64,000 bases of DNA from Rosa chinensis. Lineage: Eukaryota > Streptophyta > Magnoliopsida > Rosales > Rosaceae. A model generated the notes under the pieces. That model saw only the letters and a list, made by a program, of their open reading frames with translations, was not told where the DNA came from and did not search any database. Made by a program: the position numbers and the translations under genes. Location of the stretch: positions 22,325,789-22,389,788 of the forward strand of contig NC_037091.1 of assembly GCF_002994745.2 (NCBI RefSeq), read 5' to 3'. This document shows positions 1-9,860 of this stretch, piece by piece (position 1 is the stretch's first letter; every line of letters begins with the position of its first letter).

Positions 1-53
1 ACACTTAGTTAATTTGGCCCTGTGGTTGACTGAGTTGCTTTCTGTTTGTTTAG

Positions 54-1561
54 AGACGCCGCCAGGTAACGCTAGGAGCCGTGACGCCTTTGCCAAAGCC
101 ATGGACCGCGCGGAGATTGACAACTTTTTGGAGGCCATGTATGCCTCAGGGGATGCGGCTCAAAGGACAGTGATAGATCCGGTGACGCTGGCGGTGAGCC
201 CATCCGAGGTTCCGGTGGTGCTGCCAATGCCGCTGCACTCCCACCTTGGCGCCGACGGCCTACCCGTTGTTCAGACGGGTGCCAATGTGGGGGGTGGAAA
301 GAAGGGGTCTGGCGCCGCGCCGCAGACAGAGAGAGTGCCCAACGTGCGACGTGGGCCACAGAAGGTGGTGCGGCCGGCGGGGGATGCCGCTACGGTGGGT
401 CAACAACAACGGGGGCCAAGGCCTGCGGCCGGTGGACAGACGCGGTTGTTGCGGAAGCGTCGGCAGAATGACTCCGACGAGGAGGATGATGATGATGATG
501 CTGAGGTTATCGGGGTCCGCCAGCAAAAGAAGGCCCGCCAAGCTTCGCTGAAGGCGCCAGTGGCCGCTGCAGAAGAGGCGCCTGCGAGTGACCTGGACTC
601 GTTTGCCGCCTATGCCGAGTTCATGACTGACAATGAACGGGGATTTCTCTACCACCTCTGCGAGATACTGGGGTTTGGTGGTCTTGCGGGGATTTCCCGC
701 CCAACGGCGATTGACGGGTCACCCTTCAGTTCAGCTTTTGGTCACCTTTCGGTTGGGCTGCATGAGATGTTCATGGCGGCGCAGAAGCAGCCCGGGGTTG
801 AGCGGCAGCTCAGGGACGAGATCAGCGGTCTCGAGAGGGAGCTGGGGGACGCCAAGGACAGGCTGGCGGATGTGGAGCGGCGCCTGACGAAGGCGGATTG
901 CGACGCCGCGGATGCTCGCGGCAAGTTGGAAGTGGCAATCCGGCGGGACGTGGAACGGAACAACCACATCTCCAGGATGGAACAAGACATGTCTCTGCTG
1001 CAGGAGCGGTTGGCCGCTAAGGAGAAAAAGATTGATATCCTGCAGCGGGAGTCTGCCGCCAAGCAAGCAGCGGTGATGAAACTGGAGGCTGAGGTAGCTC
1101 GCCTGCGGGACGAAGGGACCCGTGCCGCCGCCGCCGCTGTGGAGAAATTCAAACAGTCGGCGGAGTACAAAAAGGCGATGACTGAATCAGCGAAGGCCGG
1201 CGCCCTAGCCAACGTGGAGATGCTGAAGCAGAGGGGCGCTATTGACTTTGCGAAGGCGTCCCAGCCACCTATTCTGCCAATCCAAAATGCTCCGCCGGTG
1301 CAAGCTGCGGTTCCTGTCCGGCCTGAAGGTGTTCGCTCGGGAAGCGGGGAAAGTGGTGCACAGGCAGCGGATGGTTCTCAGCAGACTCCTCTGCCTACCC
1401 AGTCGGAGGTGTCCCGTGCCGGTTTCCTGGCGGCACACACTCGGCCGGATGGCACCATAGAGACTCCAAGTCCTACCGCCAGAGGGTCTGACCAGACAAG
1501 CCGCGCACAACCACAGCCGCCTGCGGAAGGTGGAAATGTTGAAGCCAACCCGAAGAGCTGA
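54..1561 (+). CDS. Antisense coiled-coil ORF of the Tat element (partial, 5' exon outside)
   Basis: This frame stays open to the left edge of the window and ends at a TGA at 1,559-1,561, giving about 500 residues. The only upstream initiation codon is a TTG at 14. A pyrimidine-rich tract ending in TTTAG at 49-53 looks like a splice acceptor, so I start the exon at 54; the first in-frame ATG is at 101. Seen in the protein: low-complexity Gly/Pro/Arg-rich sequence, an Asp/Glu run near residues 152-163, a long heptad-rich coiled coil near residues 262-390, and a polar tail. It lies on the strand opposite gag-pol, downstream of integrase, where Tat elements carry extra antisense ORFs. No catalytic motif is visible. 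Antisense genes in related elements can carry a plant mobile domain, which could lie in the missing 5' exon (inference). Function unknown. Confidence 0.6.
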
Positions 1562-1992
1562 GCTCCTACATGTGTTGTTTTTTTTTTTTTTTTTTTGTTG
1601 GCTGAGTTTCGACATTTTGAAGTAATGAACAACTTTGGGTGGGGAGTCTCAGCCCTGAAATGAAATTTCAAAGTTTGATGTTTGTCATGATATGTTTGTA
1701 CCGCTAGAGTTTTGACTTAGAGATTTTTCTTTTGCCAAGCAATGAAACATTAAAGGAATTAAAATTGGTCCAAGTGCACAACGTAGCGGACGCGGTCCGC
1801 TGACGATTCCTGGCGTTGCCAGTTGCCCTCAGTGCTAGACTTGGTAACAATGGTTTGAATAATTCCTCGTTTCATTGATAGCTGACTGATCAGCGTTTAC
1901 AAAAGAGGGGTAGTACCCGTTGGGTAGCTTCCCTTAGCTAAATATTGAACAAAAATTTAGCTAAGTCAAGATGCCTTTGGGTAGCGGCATGA
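1562..1992. other. Tat element spacer between antisense ORF and integrase
   Basis: This stretch holds a T run at 1,578-1,595 just after the antisense ORF and no coding frame. The end of the integrase ORF and the end of the antisense ORF converge here, so it probably carries the 3' ends of both transcripts. No LTR sequence is recognisable in it. Confidence 0.4.
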
Positions 1993-3285
1993 CTATTTGT
2001 AATAATACCGAAGGTGTTCGGTATTCCAAGGGTGGGTCGTTGTGACGCCATCCTTGTCCACTAAGTAGAAGGTGCCTGGGCTAACGACTTCCACAATTTT
2101 GTATGGACCTTCCCAAGTTGGGCGAAGCTTTGTTGGCGGTGGAATGACTTCCTTCATTACCCAGTCCCCCAGTTGGAGGTTACGGGCTTTGACTCTGGCG
2201 TTGTAGAAACGCGATACCCGCTGCTTGTTTTGCAGGTTGCATAAGTGGGCCTTGTGTCGCTTTTCCTCCAGGAGGTCCTTGTCCAGGTTGATGCCGTCAG
2301 TGTTGGTTTCTGGGCAGTAGCCCTCGACTCTGGCGGTAGGTTGAGTAACCTCAATAGGCAGGACAGCCTCCGTTCCGAACATCATGCAAAAAGGAGTTTC
2401 ACCAGTTGCGGAAGTTGGGGTTGTTCTGATGGCCCATAGAACTTCCGGGAGTTTCTCCGCCCATAGACCCTTTGCTTTGTCGAGTTTTTTCTTCAGCAGC
2501 TTTTTGATTATCTTGTTTGCTGCTTCGACCTGACCGTTGGTCTGGGGGTGGGCGACAGATGCAAAACTCATCTTGGTACCCAAGTTGGCGGTGAAAGAGA
2601 TGAGCTCCTTGTTGTTGAACTGTGTGCCGTTGTCTGTGATTATTGTGTGTGGGACACCGTAACGGCAGTAGATGTTCTTCCAGAGGAAGTGAATTACCTT
2701 GGCGGTAGTTATTGCCGTTAGTGGCTCCGCCTCTATCCACTTGCTGTTGTAGTCGATAGCAACTATGATGTACTTGAACTGGCCCTTGGCGGTTCGAAAT
2801 TTTCCCATCAGATCCAGGCCCCAAATTGAGTGAATCCATGGAGCGATGATGACCGATAGTGGTTCCGCCGGTGCATGTGGGAGATCAGCAAATTGTTGGC
2901 ATTTGTGGCATGATCTCGACATCTGGCGGGCATCATCGCCGAGAGTAGGCCAAAAATAGCCTTGTCGCATTGTGCGATTGGCTAAGGATCTGGCGCCTGA
3001 GTGGTTTCCGCATTCTCCGCTATGAATTGCCGCCAGAACAACCTTTCCCTCCTCTGGGGTTAGGCAGCGGAGGTTGGGATGGGTGAATCCCTGGCGGTAC
3101 AGCTTGCCGTTCTGGATGTTGTAGTGGGTTGCCCTCCGCTTGAGTTGTCGCGCCTTAACTTTGTCTTCCGGCAATGTGCCGTTGCGCTTGTACTCAATGA
3201 CTTCGTCCATCCAGCTGGTATTGACCTCAATGTTGAAGATCTCCGCCAGGGTTTTTGTGATACTTGGCTTGTCAAGACACTCCAC
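1993..3285 (-). CDS. Tat integrase
   Basis: The 430-residue frame carries a complete retroviral-type integrase, which inserts element cDNA into the host chromosome. An N-terminal zinc-binding HHCC module is seen (histidines around HSGECGNH, cysteines in CHKC). The catalytic core follows, with Asp in GLDLMG, Asp in TDNGTQF and Glu in NGQVEAANK. The C-terminal domain contains a GPYKIVEV segment and ends HLRYYYK. It is separated from the RNase H frame (ends 3,313) by a short stretch with a stop codon. In an intact Tat element this is one polyprotein, so the upstream break is probably a mutation. No chromodomain is seen at the end, which fits Tat rather than chromoviruses. Confidence 0.88.
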   Translation of the reverse strand: MECLDKPSITKTLAEIFNIEVNTSWMDEVIEYKRNGTLPEDKVKARQLKRRATHYNIQNGKLYRQGFTHPNLRCLTPEEGKVVLAAIHSGECGNHSGARSLANRTMRQGYFWPTLGDDARQMSRSCHKCQQFADLPHAPAEPLSVIIAPWIHSIWGLDLMGKFRTAKGQFKYIIVAIDYNSKWIEAEPLTAITTAKVIHFLWKNIYCRYGVPHTIITDNGTQFNNKELISFTANLGTKMSFASVAHPQTNGQVEAANKIIKKLLKKKLDKAKGLWAEKLPEVLWAIRTTPTSATGETPFCMMFGTEAVLPIEVTQPTARVEGYCPETNTDGINLDKDLLEEKRHKAHLCNLQNKQRVSRFYNARVKARNLQLGDWVMKEVIPPPTKLRPTWEGPYKIVEVVSPGTFYLVDKDGVTTTHPWNTEHLRYYYK

Positions 3286-3312
3286 TCTTGTGTCCGCTGG
3301 ACTCTGATGTGG

Positions 3313-4281
3313 CTAGGCGGTTGCCAGTCTTGCCAGTGAATCAGCCTTGGCGTTCTTTTCCCTGGGGATTTGTGTGATGTTATGAAATTTGAATTTCTTG
3401 AGGAGTGTCTTAACGTACCCCAAGTATGCCGCTAACTGTTGGTCTTTGGCCTGGAAGCTGTTATTGACCTGGTTAACGACCAACTGGGAATCACTGAAGA
3501 TGTTGACACTGTCAGCCCCTGAGTCGATGGCGAGGAGTAAGCCGGCAATGAGTGCTTCGTACTCCGCCATATTGTTGGAGGCCTTGAAGTTGAATTTCAA
3601 TGCGTATTCCACGTTCAGCCCCCCTGGTCCTGTCAGAATGACTCCGGCGTCGCTGGCCTTGGCGCTGGCGGAGCCGTCCACATGCAGGTTCCAATCTGAC
3701 TGTAGGGGAGCTGGCTCCTCAGCGGTTACCATTTTCGTCCCGGGCTCAGCCTCCGTGCCGGGATTGGGCTGACGCTCGATGAGCTCAGCGATGAAGTCCG
3801 CTACCGCCTGGCCCTTCATGGAGGTTCTTGGCTTGTAATCTATGTCAAATTCACTGAGCTCGATGGCCCACTTACTGAGGCGCCCTGAATGTTCAAGGTT
3901 CTGCATCACCTGTCTCAGCGGTTGATTAGTTAGCACATGGATTGTGTGTGCTTGAAAATATTGGCGGAGGCGCCTGCCGGCAACGATGAGTGCGAGAGCT
4001 AGCTGCTCCAAGGGTGGATATCTTGTTTCTGCCCCGTTCATGCCTCTGCCGGCGTAGAAAATTGGGAGCTCGTCCTGTCCCTCCCGCGGACAATGGCGCA
4101 ACTCACTGCTGATATCGATACCACTAGGTATATGAACAGTGTCTCTCCTTGCACAGGGATAGAGAGTAGTGGGACTGCCGCTAGGTAATCCTTCAAGCCC
4201 TGAAACGCCGTCTGACATTCTGGGTTCCAGTTGATGACTTTCTTGTGAGTCGTTTTGAGGAGTTTGAAAAATGGGGCACAC
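3313..4281 (-). CDS. Tat RNase H and second (aRNH-type) RNase H
   Basis: This frame continues the polyprotein after a frameshift in the overlap at 4,038-4,281. The first part (ETRYPPLEQLALAL, then RQYFQAHTI and VLTNQPL) is the RNase H attached to reverse transcriptase. After a linker rich in Pro and Glu, a second domain begins at LHVDGSA and contains NMAEYEAL, FSDSQLVVNQV and DSLARLA, the Asp-Glu-Asp-Asp pattern of an RNase H. Carrying two RNase H domains is diagnostic of the Tat group. These domains degrade the RNA strand during cDNA synthesis. Confidence 0.85.
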   Translation of the reverse strand: MCPIFQTPQNDSQESHQLEPRMSDGVSGLEGLPSGSPTTLYPCARRDTVHIPSGIDISSELRHCPREGQDELPIFYAGRGMNGAETRYPPLEQLALALIVAGRRLRQYFQAHTIHVLTNQPLRQVMQNLEHSGRLSKWAIELSEFDIDYKPRTSMKGQAVADFIAELIERQPNPGTEAEPGTKMVTAEEPAPLQSDWNLHVDGSASAKASDAGVILTGPGGLNVEYALKFNFKASNNMAEYEALIAGLLLAIDSGADSVNIFSDSQLVVNQVNNSFQAKDQQLAAYLGYVKTLLKKFKFHNITQIPREKNAKADSLARLATA

Positions 4282-5744
4282 CTGTCAGTGAGCCTGGAGA
4301 TGAATCGAGAAAGGGCGGTTAACTTGCCTTGGAGGCACTGGACATGTACCTTATACTCAGGGTCCGCCAGGTCAAGTATGGCCTGTACCTTGTCCGGGTT
4401 AGCCTCGATTCCTCGTTCACTGACGATATAACCCAGAAATTTGCTGGCGGTGACGCCAAAGAAGCATTTTTCTGGGTTGAGGCGCATGCCATAGGCCAGG
4501 AGGATGGTAACTATGATCTTGAGGTTTGCCACATGTCCGCTGGCCTTTATACTTTTGACCAACATGTCGTCCACGTAGACTTCGATTATCTTGCCCAAAT
4601 GTTCAGTGAACATAGCGTTCATCAGCCGCTGATAAGTTGCACCGGCGTTCTTCAAACTGAAAGGCATAACATTGTAGCAGTACAGGCCTTTGTCGGTGGT
4701 GAAGGTGGTACACTCCTGATCGCTGGGATGCATCTTGATCTGATTGTAGCCGGAGAAAGCGTCCATCATGCTGAGGAGTTCATGCCCGGCTGTTGCGTCA
4801 ACCAGCTGATCAATGCGTGGTAGAGGGAAACTGTCCTTTGGGCACGCCTTGTTGAGATTTTTGAAGTCGACACACATCCGCCACTTGCCGCTAGGCTTCT
4901 TGACCATGACCAGGTTGGAGATCCACTGGGGATAGACTACCTGGAGGATGAATCCCATGCCCTGGAGCTTGGCGACCTCCTCTCCTATGGCGCGGTATTT
5001 CTCCTCGTCAAAGACCCTTCGCTTCTGCTTGATAGGATAGAAGGATGGCTTGATGGTTAGCTTGTGTGTGATGATTTCAGGAGAGATACCTGGCATGTCT
5101 GCATATGACCATGCGAAGACGGCGGCGTTGTCCCGTAGGAATTGAGTGAGTTCTGCCGCCACCTCTGGGTCTAGCTGAGCTCCTATGCGGACTGTCCGCT
5201 CTGGGTGCTCGTCGAAGATGCTGATGACCTTCAACGATGTTTCTGGATTGACCGGTTCCTTCTTCACATATTTCTTCTCCTCATCCCTAGGATCCTCGAA
5301 GATATCTGGTGGCGGTGCCTGATTTCCTACCGTTAGGATTTCGTGGCGGCGGGTTGACCGCGCAATGGCGGTTGAGTAGCACTCTCTTGCCAATTGCTGA
5401 CTTCCCTTGACACAGCCCGTGCCGTTGGGTGTGGGGAACTTCATGAGAAGCATGTATCCGGCGATGATGCATTTGAGCTTGTTGAGTGCCGGCCGTCCTA
5501 TGATGGCGTTATACGAACTGAAACAATCCACAATTATAAATTCAATATGTACCTCCGCCATACATGGACTGGAGCCGATGGTTAACCGCATGTAGTCAGA
5601 ACCCAGCGGTTGAGTGATATCGCCGGAGAAGCTAAACAATGGCTCATGGTCTTGTAGTAGCTTCTTGTTCCGCTTAAGGTTGTTGTAACAACCGCTGAAT
5701 ATGACATTGACAGCAGATCCGCTATCCACCAGGATTCTTCCCAC
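4038..5744 (-). CDS. Tat protease and reverse transcriptase
   Basis: The 568-residue frame begins with an aspartic protease active site (ILVDSGSAVNVIF) near the N-terminus. The reverse transcriptase follows, with KPSGKWRMCVDF, LPRIDQLVDAT, SMMDAFSGYNQI and the catalytic YVDDMLVKS box. The last segment after DYLAAVP is lost to a frameshift near 4,150-4,280; the correct frame continues as the RNase H ORF. The first codon given is GTG: there is no independent start, because this frame is contiguous with gag and separated from it by one UGA at 5,748-5,750. Product of a Ty3 polyprotein acting in cytoplasmic particles. Confidence 0.88.
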   Translation of the reverse strand: MGRILVDSGSAVNVIFSGCYNNLKRNKKLLQDHEPLFSFSGDITQPLGSDYMRLTIGSSPCMAEVHIEFIIVDCFSSYNAIIGRPALNKLKCIIAGYMLLMKFPTPNGTGCVKGSQQLARECYSTAIARSTRRHEILTVGNQAPPPDIFEDPRDEEKKYVKKEPVNPETSLKVISIFDEHPERTVRIGAQLDPEVAAELTQFLRDNAAVFAWSYADMPGISPEIITHKLTIKPSFYPIKQKRRVFDEEKYRAIGEEVAKLQGMGFILQVVYPQWISNLVMVKKPSGKWRMCVDFKNLNKACPKDSFPLPRIDQLVDATAGHELLSMMDAFSGYNQIKMHPSDQECTTFTTDKGLYCYNVMPFSLKNAGATYQRLMNAMFTEHLGKIIEVYVDDMLVKSIKASGHVANLKIIVTILLAYGMRLNPEKCFFGVTASKFLGYIVSERGIEANPDKVQAILDLADPEYKVHVQCLQGKLTALSRFISRLTDRCAPFFKLLKTTHKKVINWNPECQTAFQGLKDYLAAVPLLSIPVQGETLFIYLVVSISAVSCAIVRGRDRTSSQFSTPAEA

Positions 5745-5747
5745 TGA

Positions 5748-7699
5748 TCATCTGTCGAGAATGGCATCGATCAGAAATGGGTCGTCGTGGGGTAGATGTA
5801 CTCCGCGCTCCTCCTCCTCTGAGAAGGTGATGGGCTCCCAACCAGACTTTGGGAGTTTGGCGGATCTCTCGTAGCGGATGTTACAGACTTCCTTTGGGTG
5901 ATTGGCACGTGCGTAACGCTTTCTTGCCCTGTGAGACATGTTGGTGATTAGAGCCCCGCCATCGATGGTGTTGATGCGGCCCAGTGGCTCAATGTTGGCA
6001 ATTACAGGTGGCGGTTGGCGCACCTTGAATTGATCCATCTTGCCGTCACGGTACAGGGTCTCAATGGCCGTTTTGAGAGCGTTGCAACTGTTGGTATTGT
6101 GACCGCTGTCCTCGTGGTACTTGCACCACATGCCGGTGTTTCTTGGCTTGCCCTTTTTGGGGAATTTCGGTGAGGGTGGCGGTGGTATCTGATCCTTGCA
6201 CTGATTGTAAATTTCCTCGTACGAGGCTGTGAGGACCGTGAATACTACATACCGCTGAGAGGACTCCGTCTGCTTGTTGCGATTGTCCCCATGGGATGGG
6301 CGGTTTCCCTTGTAGTGGTTGTCTTTCTGCCTCTTGCTTTGATAACTGCCCTGTTGCCACTCCCTCTTCTTGTCAGCTGGCGGTGCAGTGGGGGCCTTGC
6401 TGGCGGTCTCCTGATGGCTGGAGGAGGGTTGAGATGATTTTGTTGGTGTTGCTGGTGGCGGTGGGGTTTCTCCATATGTGATAAACTCTGCCTGGGCATG
6501 AATGACCGCCTCACTCATAAGGTGATCATACACCGCGTTTGGATGATTGTAGTTGAGGTGATAGAGGAATGGTCCCTTGAGGAGTCCCTGCTTGAAAGCC
6601 GCCGAAGCCATTGTTTTGTCGAGATCGCGGCACTGAGATGCTGCCGCCCGCCATCTTGTGACGAATGCCTTCAATGATTCGTCCTCTCCCTGCCGGACGC
6701 CAAACAACTGGCTCGTGTTGTGATGACCGGCGGACAACAAGATGAATCGAGAGAGGAAAGCATGAGATAACGCCTGGAATGAGCCGATGGACCCTGGCGG
6801 ACACTCAAAAAACCAACTCATTGCCTCACTATCCAGCGTTTCGCTGAACAAGTGGCACAGGGTGGCGTCATCAAATCCCTTGTTGTTGGTGACCTTCTTG
6901 AACGTGTCCATGTGGACGAAGGGATCGGTCTTACCGCTATAATGTGACATTTTTGGGGTCTTTGCAAACGCTGGTCTGATGGCTTGCAAAATTGTAGCGG
7001 TGAATGGTCCTGGCCTGGACGCGAAGAGTGGGTTTGGGGCTGGCGCCGGGGTGCCTGCCTCCGCCAGAATTAGCCTCTGTTCTAACTGCTGCATCCTCTC
7101 CAAAATTTGGGCGGTTGCGTTGCCAGCGGGGCCTGCTCGGGCGCTCCGCGGAACTGACCCTCGCCCGGGAATGGGTAGATTGCCCTCAGTCCTTGCTCTA
7201 GTCCTCGAGGGGTGGGTGCGCAGCGATGACTCCGCCTCCTGCTCCAACAGTTGGGGGACAGGGGTGGTCCTATTCCTGCCAGCTCAGGTGGGTTTAGTGG
7301 TACCTGCATTTGCACAATGGGTCCTATACCAGCGGTAGGCCGGCTGTGTCTGGTGCTGTGTGACTGCTCACTTCGTGCTGGGTTGGCGTTTGCGTCCAGC
7401 GCCCGCTTTAGCTCATCGAAACGTGTCATCAGCGTGGTCACCTGCTCTTGGGCCTCAGCCTTTTCCTTGCGTTCCTGCTCGCGCTCTCTGTTTGCTTTGT
7501 GGAGGTCCGCCAGCGCCAGCTCATACAAGGCGGTGAGGTCCTGACCTGGGGGGCGGCTGCTGCTTGGATTTGTTTCACCGCCAGGGTTGACCGGGGTGCT
7601 GAATAGTGCACGGTTGATGCTTACCGCTGGGTGGGCGGGTTGGGGAACGGCGGACTGGTCTGCCTGCTCCTCGACATTTCCCCCGCTACCGTTAGTCAT
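5748..7699 (-). pseudogene. Tat gag with a frameshift
   Basis: The gag starts at an ATG at 7,699, only about 36 bases after the primer-binding site. Its first part (7,699 to about 7,255) has a Glu/Arg-rich coiled coil (NREREQERKEKAEAQEQV). At a run of five C on the minus strand (about 7,251-7,256) the frame shifts by one, and the rest continues in the frame 7,247-5,748. There the gag core is seen (FAKTPKMSHYSGKTDP, then LFSETLDSEAMSWF, FGVRQGEDESL and AFKQGLL), with a CxxH-type zinc-binding site at CKYHEDSGHNT. The ORF ends ILDR-stop. Gag forms the particle that packages element RNA. The shift is either a mutation or an assembly error at the homopolymer. Confidence 0.8.
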
Positions 7700-7734
7700 G
7701 GTAATTGTGATGGGATGACTTTTTGTTCAAGGTT

Positions 7735-7752
7735 TCCCATAGACGGCGCCAA
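7735..7752 (-). promoter_or_regulatory. Tat primer-binding site
   Basis: Read on the minus strand, ATTGGCGCCGTCTATGGG follows directly after the LTR end CATTAACA. TTGGCGCC next to a CA-ending LTR is the usual place and form of a tRNA primer site in plant Ty3 elements. The tRNA species was not determined. Confidence 0.65.
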
Positions 7753-8209
7753 TGTTAATGCTCAAAAAGTCTGGCGGTAGCCAAACCTTGGTCTAACGCT
7801 GGTCCGGCAGGCGGACCGCTACTCTGCCGCTCTGAGGATTACTGCTAGCTGTCAAACACAAGACAAGGCGTTAGAGGGAGACCGCGTTGGGCGGTCTTCA
7901 ACTCTCCGATGCCTGAGTCAGTCAATGCATATAGGCAGCATAACAATAATGAGTAGTAAATGCGTAATTAATGAGGAGAGAGGAGAGGACCTTTTATAGG
8001 TGAGGAAGAGGATGATCTTCCCCTTGTTTTCGATGTGGGACTGATGTGCTTCAGTTCCCAGTTTCAGTAGCTTCTGATGCTAACTTGACACGGCGCGTGG
8101 TGGCGCGTCGGCGGTGCTTTGGGGTTGATCCGGGGCTCAAGCGGTAACCCGGCTAGCTGTCTTTACGCCAGTCACTCATATGGTGGGCGTTGGTACCCCT
8201 GGCGGTACA
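7753..8209 (-). repeat. Tat 5' LTR
   Basis: On the minus strand the LTR runs from TGTACCGCC to CATTAACA, about 457 bases, with TG...CA ends. The inner end is fixed by the primer-binding site. The outer end is inferred from the point (8,210) where sequence matching the surrounding chromovirus LTR begins. The other LTR is off the left edge, so neither the target duplication nor the exact outer base could be confirmed. Confidence 0.65.
7991..8000 (-). promoter_or_regulatory. TATA box of the Tat LTR
   Basis: The minus strand reads CACCTATAAAAGG, a good TATA box about 240 bases before the LTR end. The non-autonomous element at 47,129-51,211 has nearly the same words (CACCTATAAAAGG) in its LTR. 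Confidence 0.5.
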
Positions 8210-8668
8210 ATGAGCGTGGCTCATTATAGCTAATTATGCTTGCAAATGCACATGTATGTACAGTTTTCAATATGTGAGGATCCGACCATTCGATCGACTT
8301 GTAGTTTGGACATATCAATTGTAGGAGTGTTTTGAAGACTTTGGGTGGTCTCGGATGACGTTTCGCCTCAATTGGCTTTACTTTTGGGTTGTAGTTCGAT
8401 TTGGGGATTCGAACTTTAATCATTTGTGATTCGTGTACTGAATCAAGGCTGCACTTTCCTTAGGTGCTTGACAGAGTGCGTTCTGTAAGTAATTTAATGA
8501 AGTGAAGATGCAGTGGGAATTTCAAGGTGAGTAATCTCACAATGTTCATTTACTAACGGGTTTACCTTATCGTTTTCGGAGTTATTTATTTAACTGCAAA
8601 CTATAGTTGGTATTAGTGATATTCCTGAGCAAATGACTATGTATATATATACATATATATATATATAT
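8210..8668 (+). repeat. Chromovirus-like LTR, segment 1 of a split copy
   Basis: This sequence matches, in reverse complement, the middle of the solo LTR at 38,831-41,352 and of the LTR at 43,245-45,952. Examples are the stretches around 8,290-8,400 and 8,560-8,640. The copy is in plus orientation. Its first ~0.8-1.0 kb lies left of the Tat element, outside the window. It ends in a (TA)n tract at which the Mutator-like element is inserted. Confidence 0.8.
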
Positions 8669-8930
8669 GGACTAAATACTGTTTAGTCCTTGAACTTTTG
8701 CCCTAAAAACACTTCAGTCCCTGGCCTTTTAATTTCACACGTTTAGTCCTTGTACTTCAAAATTTCGAACCAATAGATCCTTGCCGTTACTCTCCGTCCA
8801 AATATTCCGTTAAAGCGCTGAAGTGGCAGTCTCTCCGCGATAAAATGACTATTATACCCTCACATCATTTTTTTAATTAATTAATTAATTAATTCTTTTC
8901 TCTTTTTTTTATTTTTTTTATTTTTGTTTT

Positions 8931-9860
8931 TTGTTTATAATTTATTCTTTCTTTCTTTTTGTGTTACGGTCGACATCTTCCTCCTCTCTCTCTTCCTCCA
9001 TCACTAGTCACCATGCTGCCAAACCCTTCTCTCAATCACCACAGTACCCTTCTCTTACCAAACCCTTCTCTCAATCACCACAGTACCCTTCTTTTCCTCC
9101 TTTCTGTCTCTCCTCCATCACTCGTCACCATGCTCCACTCCTACTCCTCCATCACCGGAATCTTAACTTCAAATTGCTCTGCATTTCCAAGCCCAGATGT
9201 AAATTGCCCATGGCTTCAGCGGCAAAGCCATCGTCTCGGTCGTCGACGCCTCACCTACCTAGACCCAGAGCCACCAAACCAACCCGACCCGACTCACCCA
9301 CTGGTGCACCCATCACAACCCAAATCCTTCGCATATCCCATCGATTCGGGCAGCTCTGACGACAACTTCTTCTTAGATGTCGCCTCCGATTCCCACGGTG
9401 ACGTCAGCTGCTTCGATTTGTAGATCGAGATGGAGAGGCTAGGGTTTCTGATTTGGGGTTTGGTGAGGTTGAAGCAGGCATTGAGGGAGTGGGAGTGGGC
9501 GGCGTCGTTGGTTGTGGTGGTCTGAGAGACGGCGGCAGCATCGGGGTCGATGATGAGAGGGACGGCGGAGAACTGGTGGGGGAAGTTGGTGAGCTTGATT
9601 TTGCAGAAGCAGGGAGAGGAGGTTTTGAGTTTTTCAGATTTGAGTATTTGGGGGGGGGGGGGGGGAGAGATAGCGAGAGAAATCGCTGGCCATGAGGCTC
9701 GAGCTAGGGGAGGGCGAGCACCGCCGAGGGTTGAGCGACGGTGATGGGGGGGGGGGGGGAGATAGCGAGAGAAATCGCTGGCCATGAGGCTCGAGCTAGG
9801 GGAGGGCGAGCATCGCCGAGGGTTGAGCGACGGTGATGGCGCCGCAGAAGAGGAACCCAA
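8931..9860. other. Interior of the MULE: possible captured gene piece, not identified
   Basis: The interior has overlapping open frames on both strands: plus 8,959-9,423, and minus 9,294-9,860 of 188 codons. They are rich in Ser, Pro, Arg and Thr. None shows a domain I recognise. The minus frame crosses the G-run duplication, and its low-complexity Pro/Ser sequence argues against a real protein. The composition change from the AT-rich surroundings suggests transduplicated host DNA. Confidence 0.35.
9650..9839 (+). repeat. Tandem duplication of ~94 bp starting with a G run
   Basis: Two adjacent copies, about 9,650-9,745 and 9,746-9,839, each begin with a run of 14-16 G, then GATAGCGAGAGAAATCGCTGG, and end GAGCGACGGTGATGG. 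They differ by about one substitution and a small indel, so the duplication is younger than the element. Confidence 0.85.

Larger units (their letters stand above)
1..8209 (-). mobile_element. Ty3/gypsy Tat-lineage LTR retrotransposon, left end outside window
   Basis: On the minus strand the order is LTR, primer-binding site, gag, protease, reverse transcriptase, RNase H, a second RNase H-like domain and integrase. An antisense ORF lies beyond the integrase. The double RNase H and the antisense ORF between pol and the 3' LTR are known features of the plant Tat group (Grande, Retand, Ogre). The 3' LTR is not in the window. Coding parts have one gag frameshift, a UGA between gag and pol, a frameshift inside pol and a stop before integrase, so the copy is probably dead. 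It sits inside a chromovirus-like LTR whose sequence resumes at 8,210. Confidence 0.88.

Noticed and set aside
9294..9860. 188-codon minus-strand frame as a host protein
   Set aside because: It is low-complexity Pro/Ser sequence, runs through the G-run tandem duplication, and lies within a MULE with no domain or start context.
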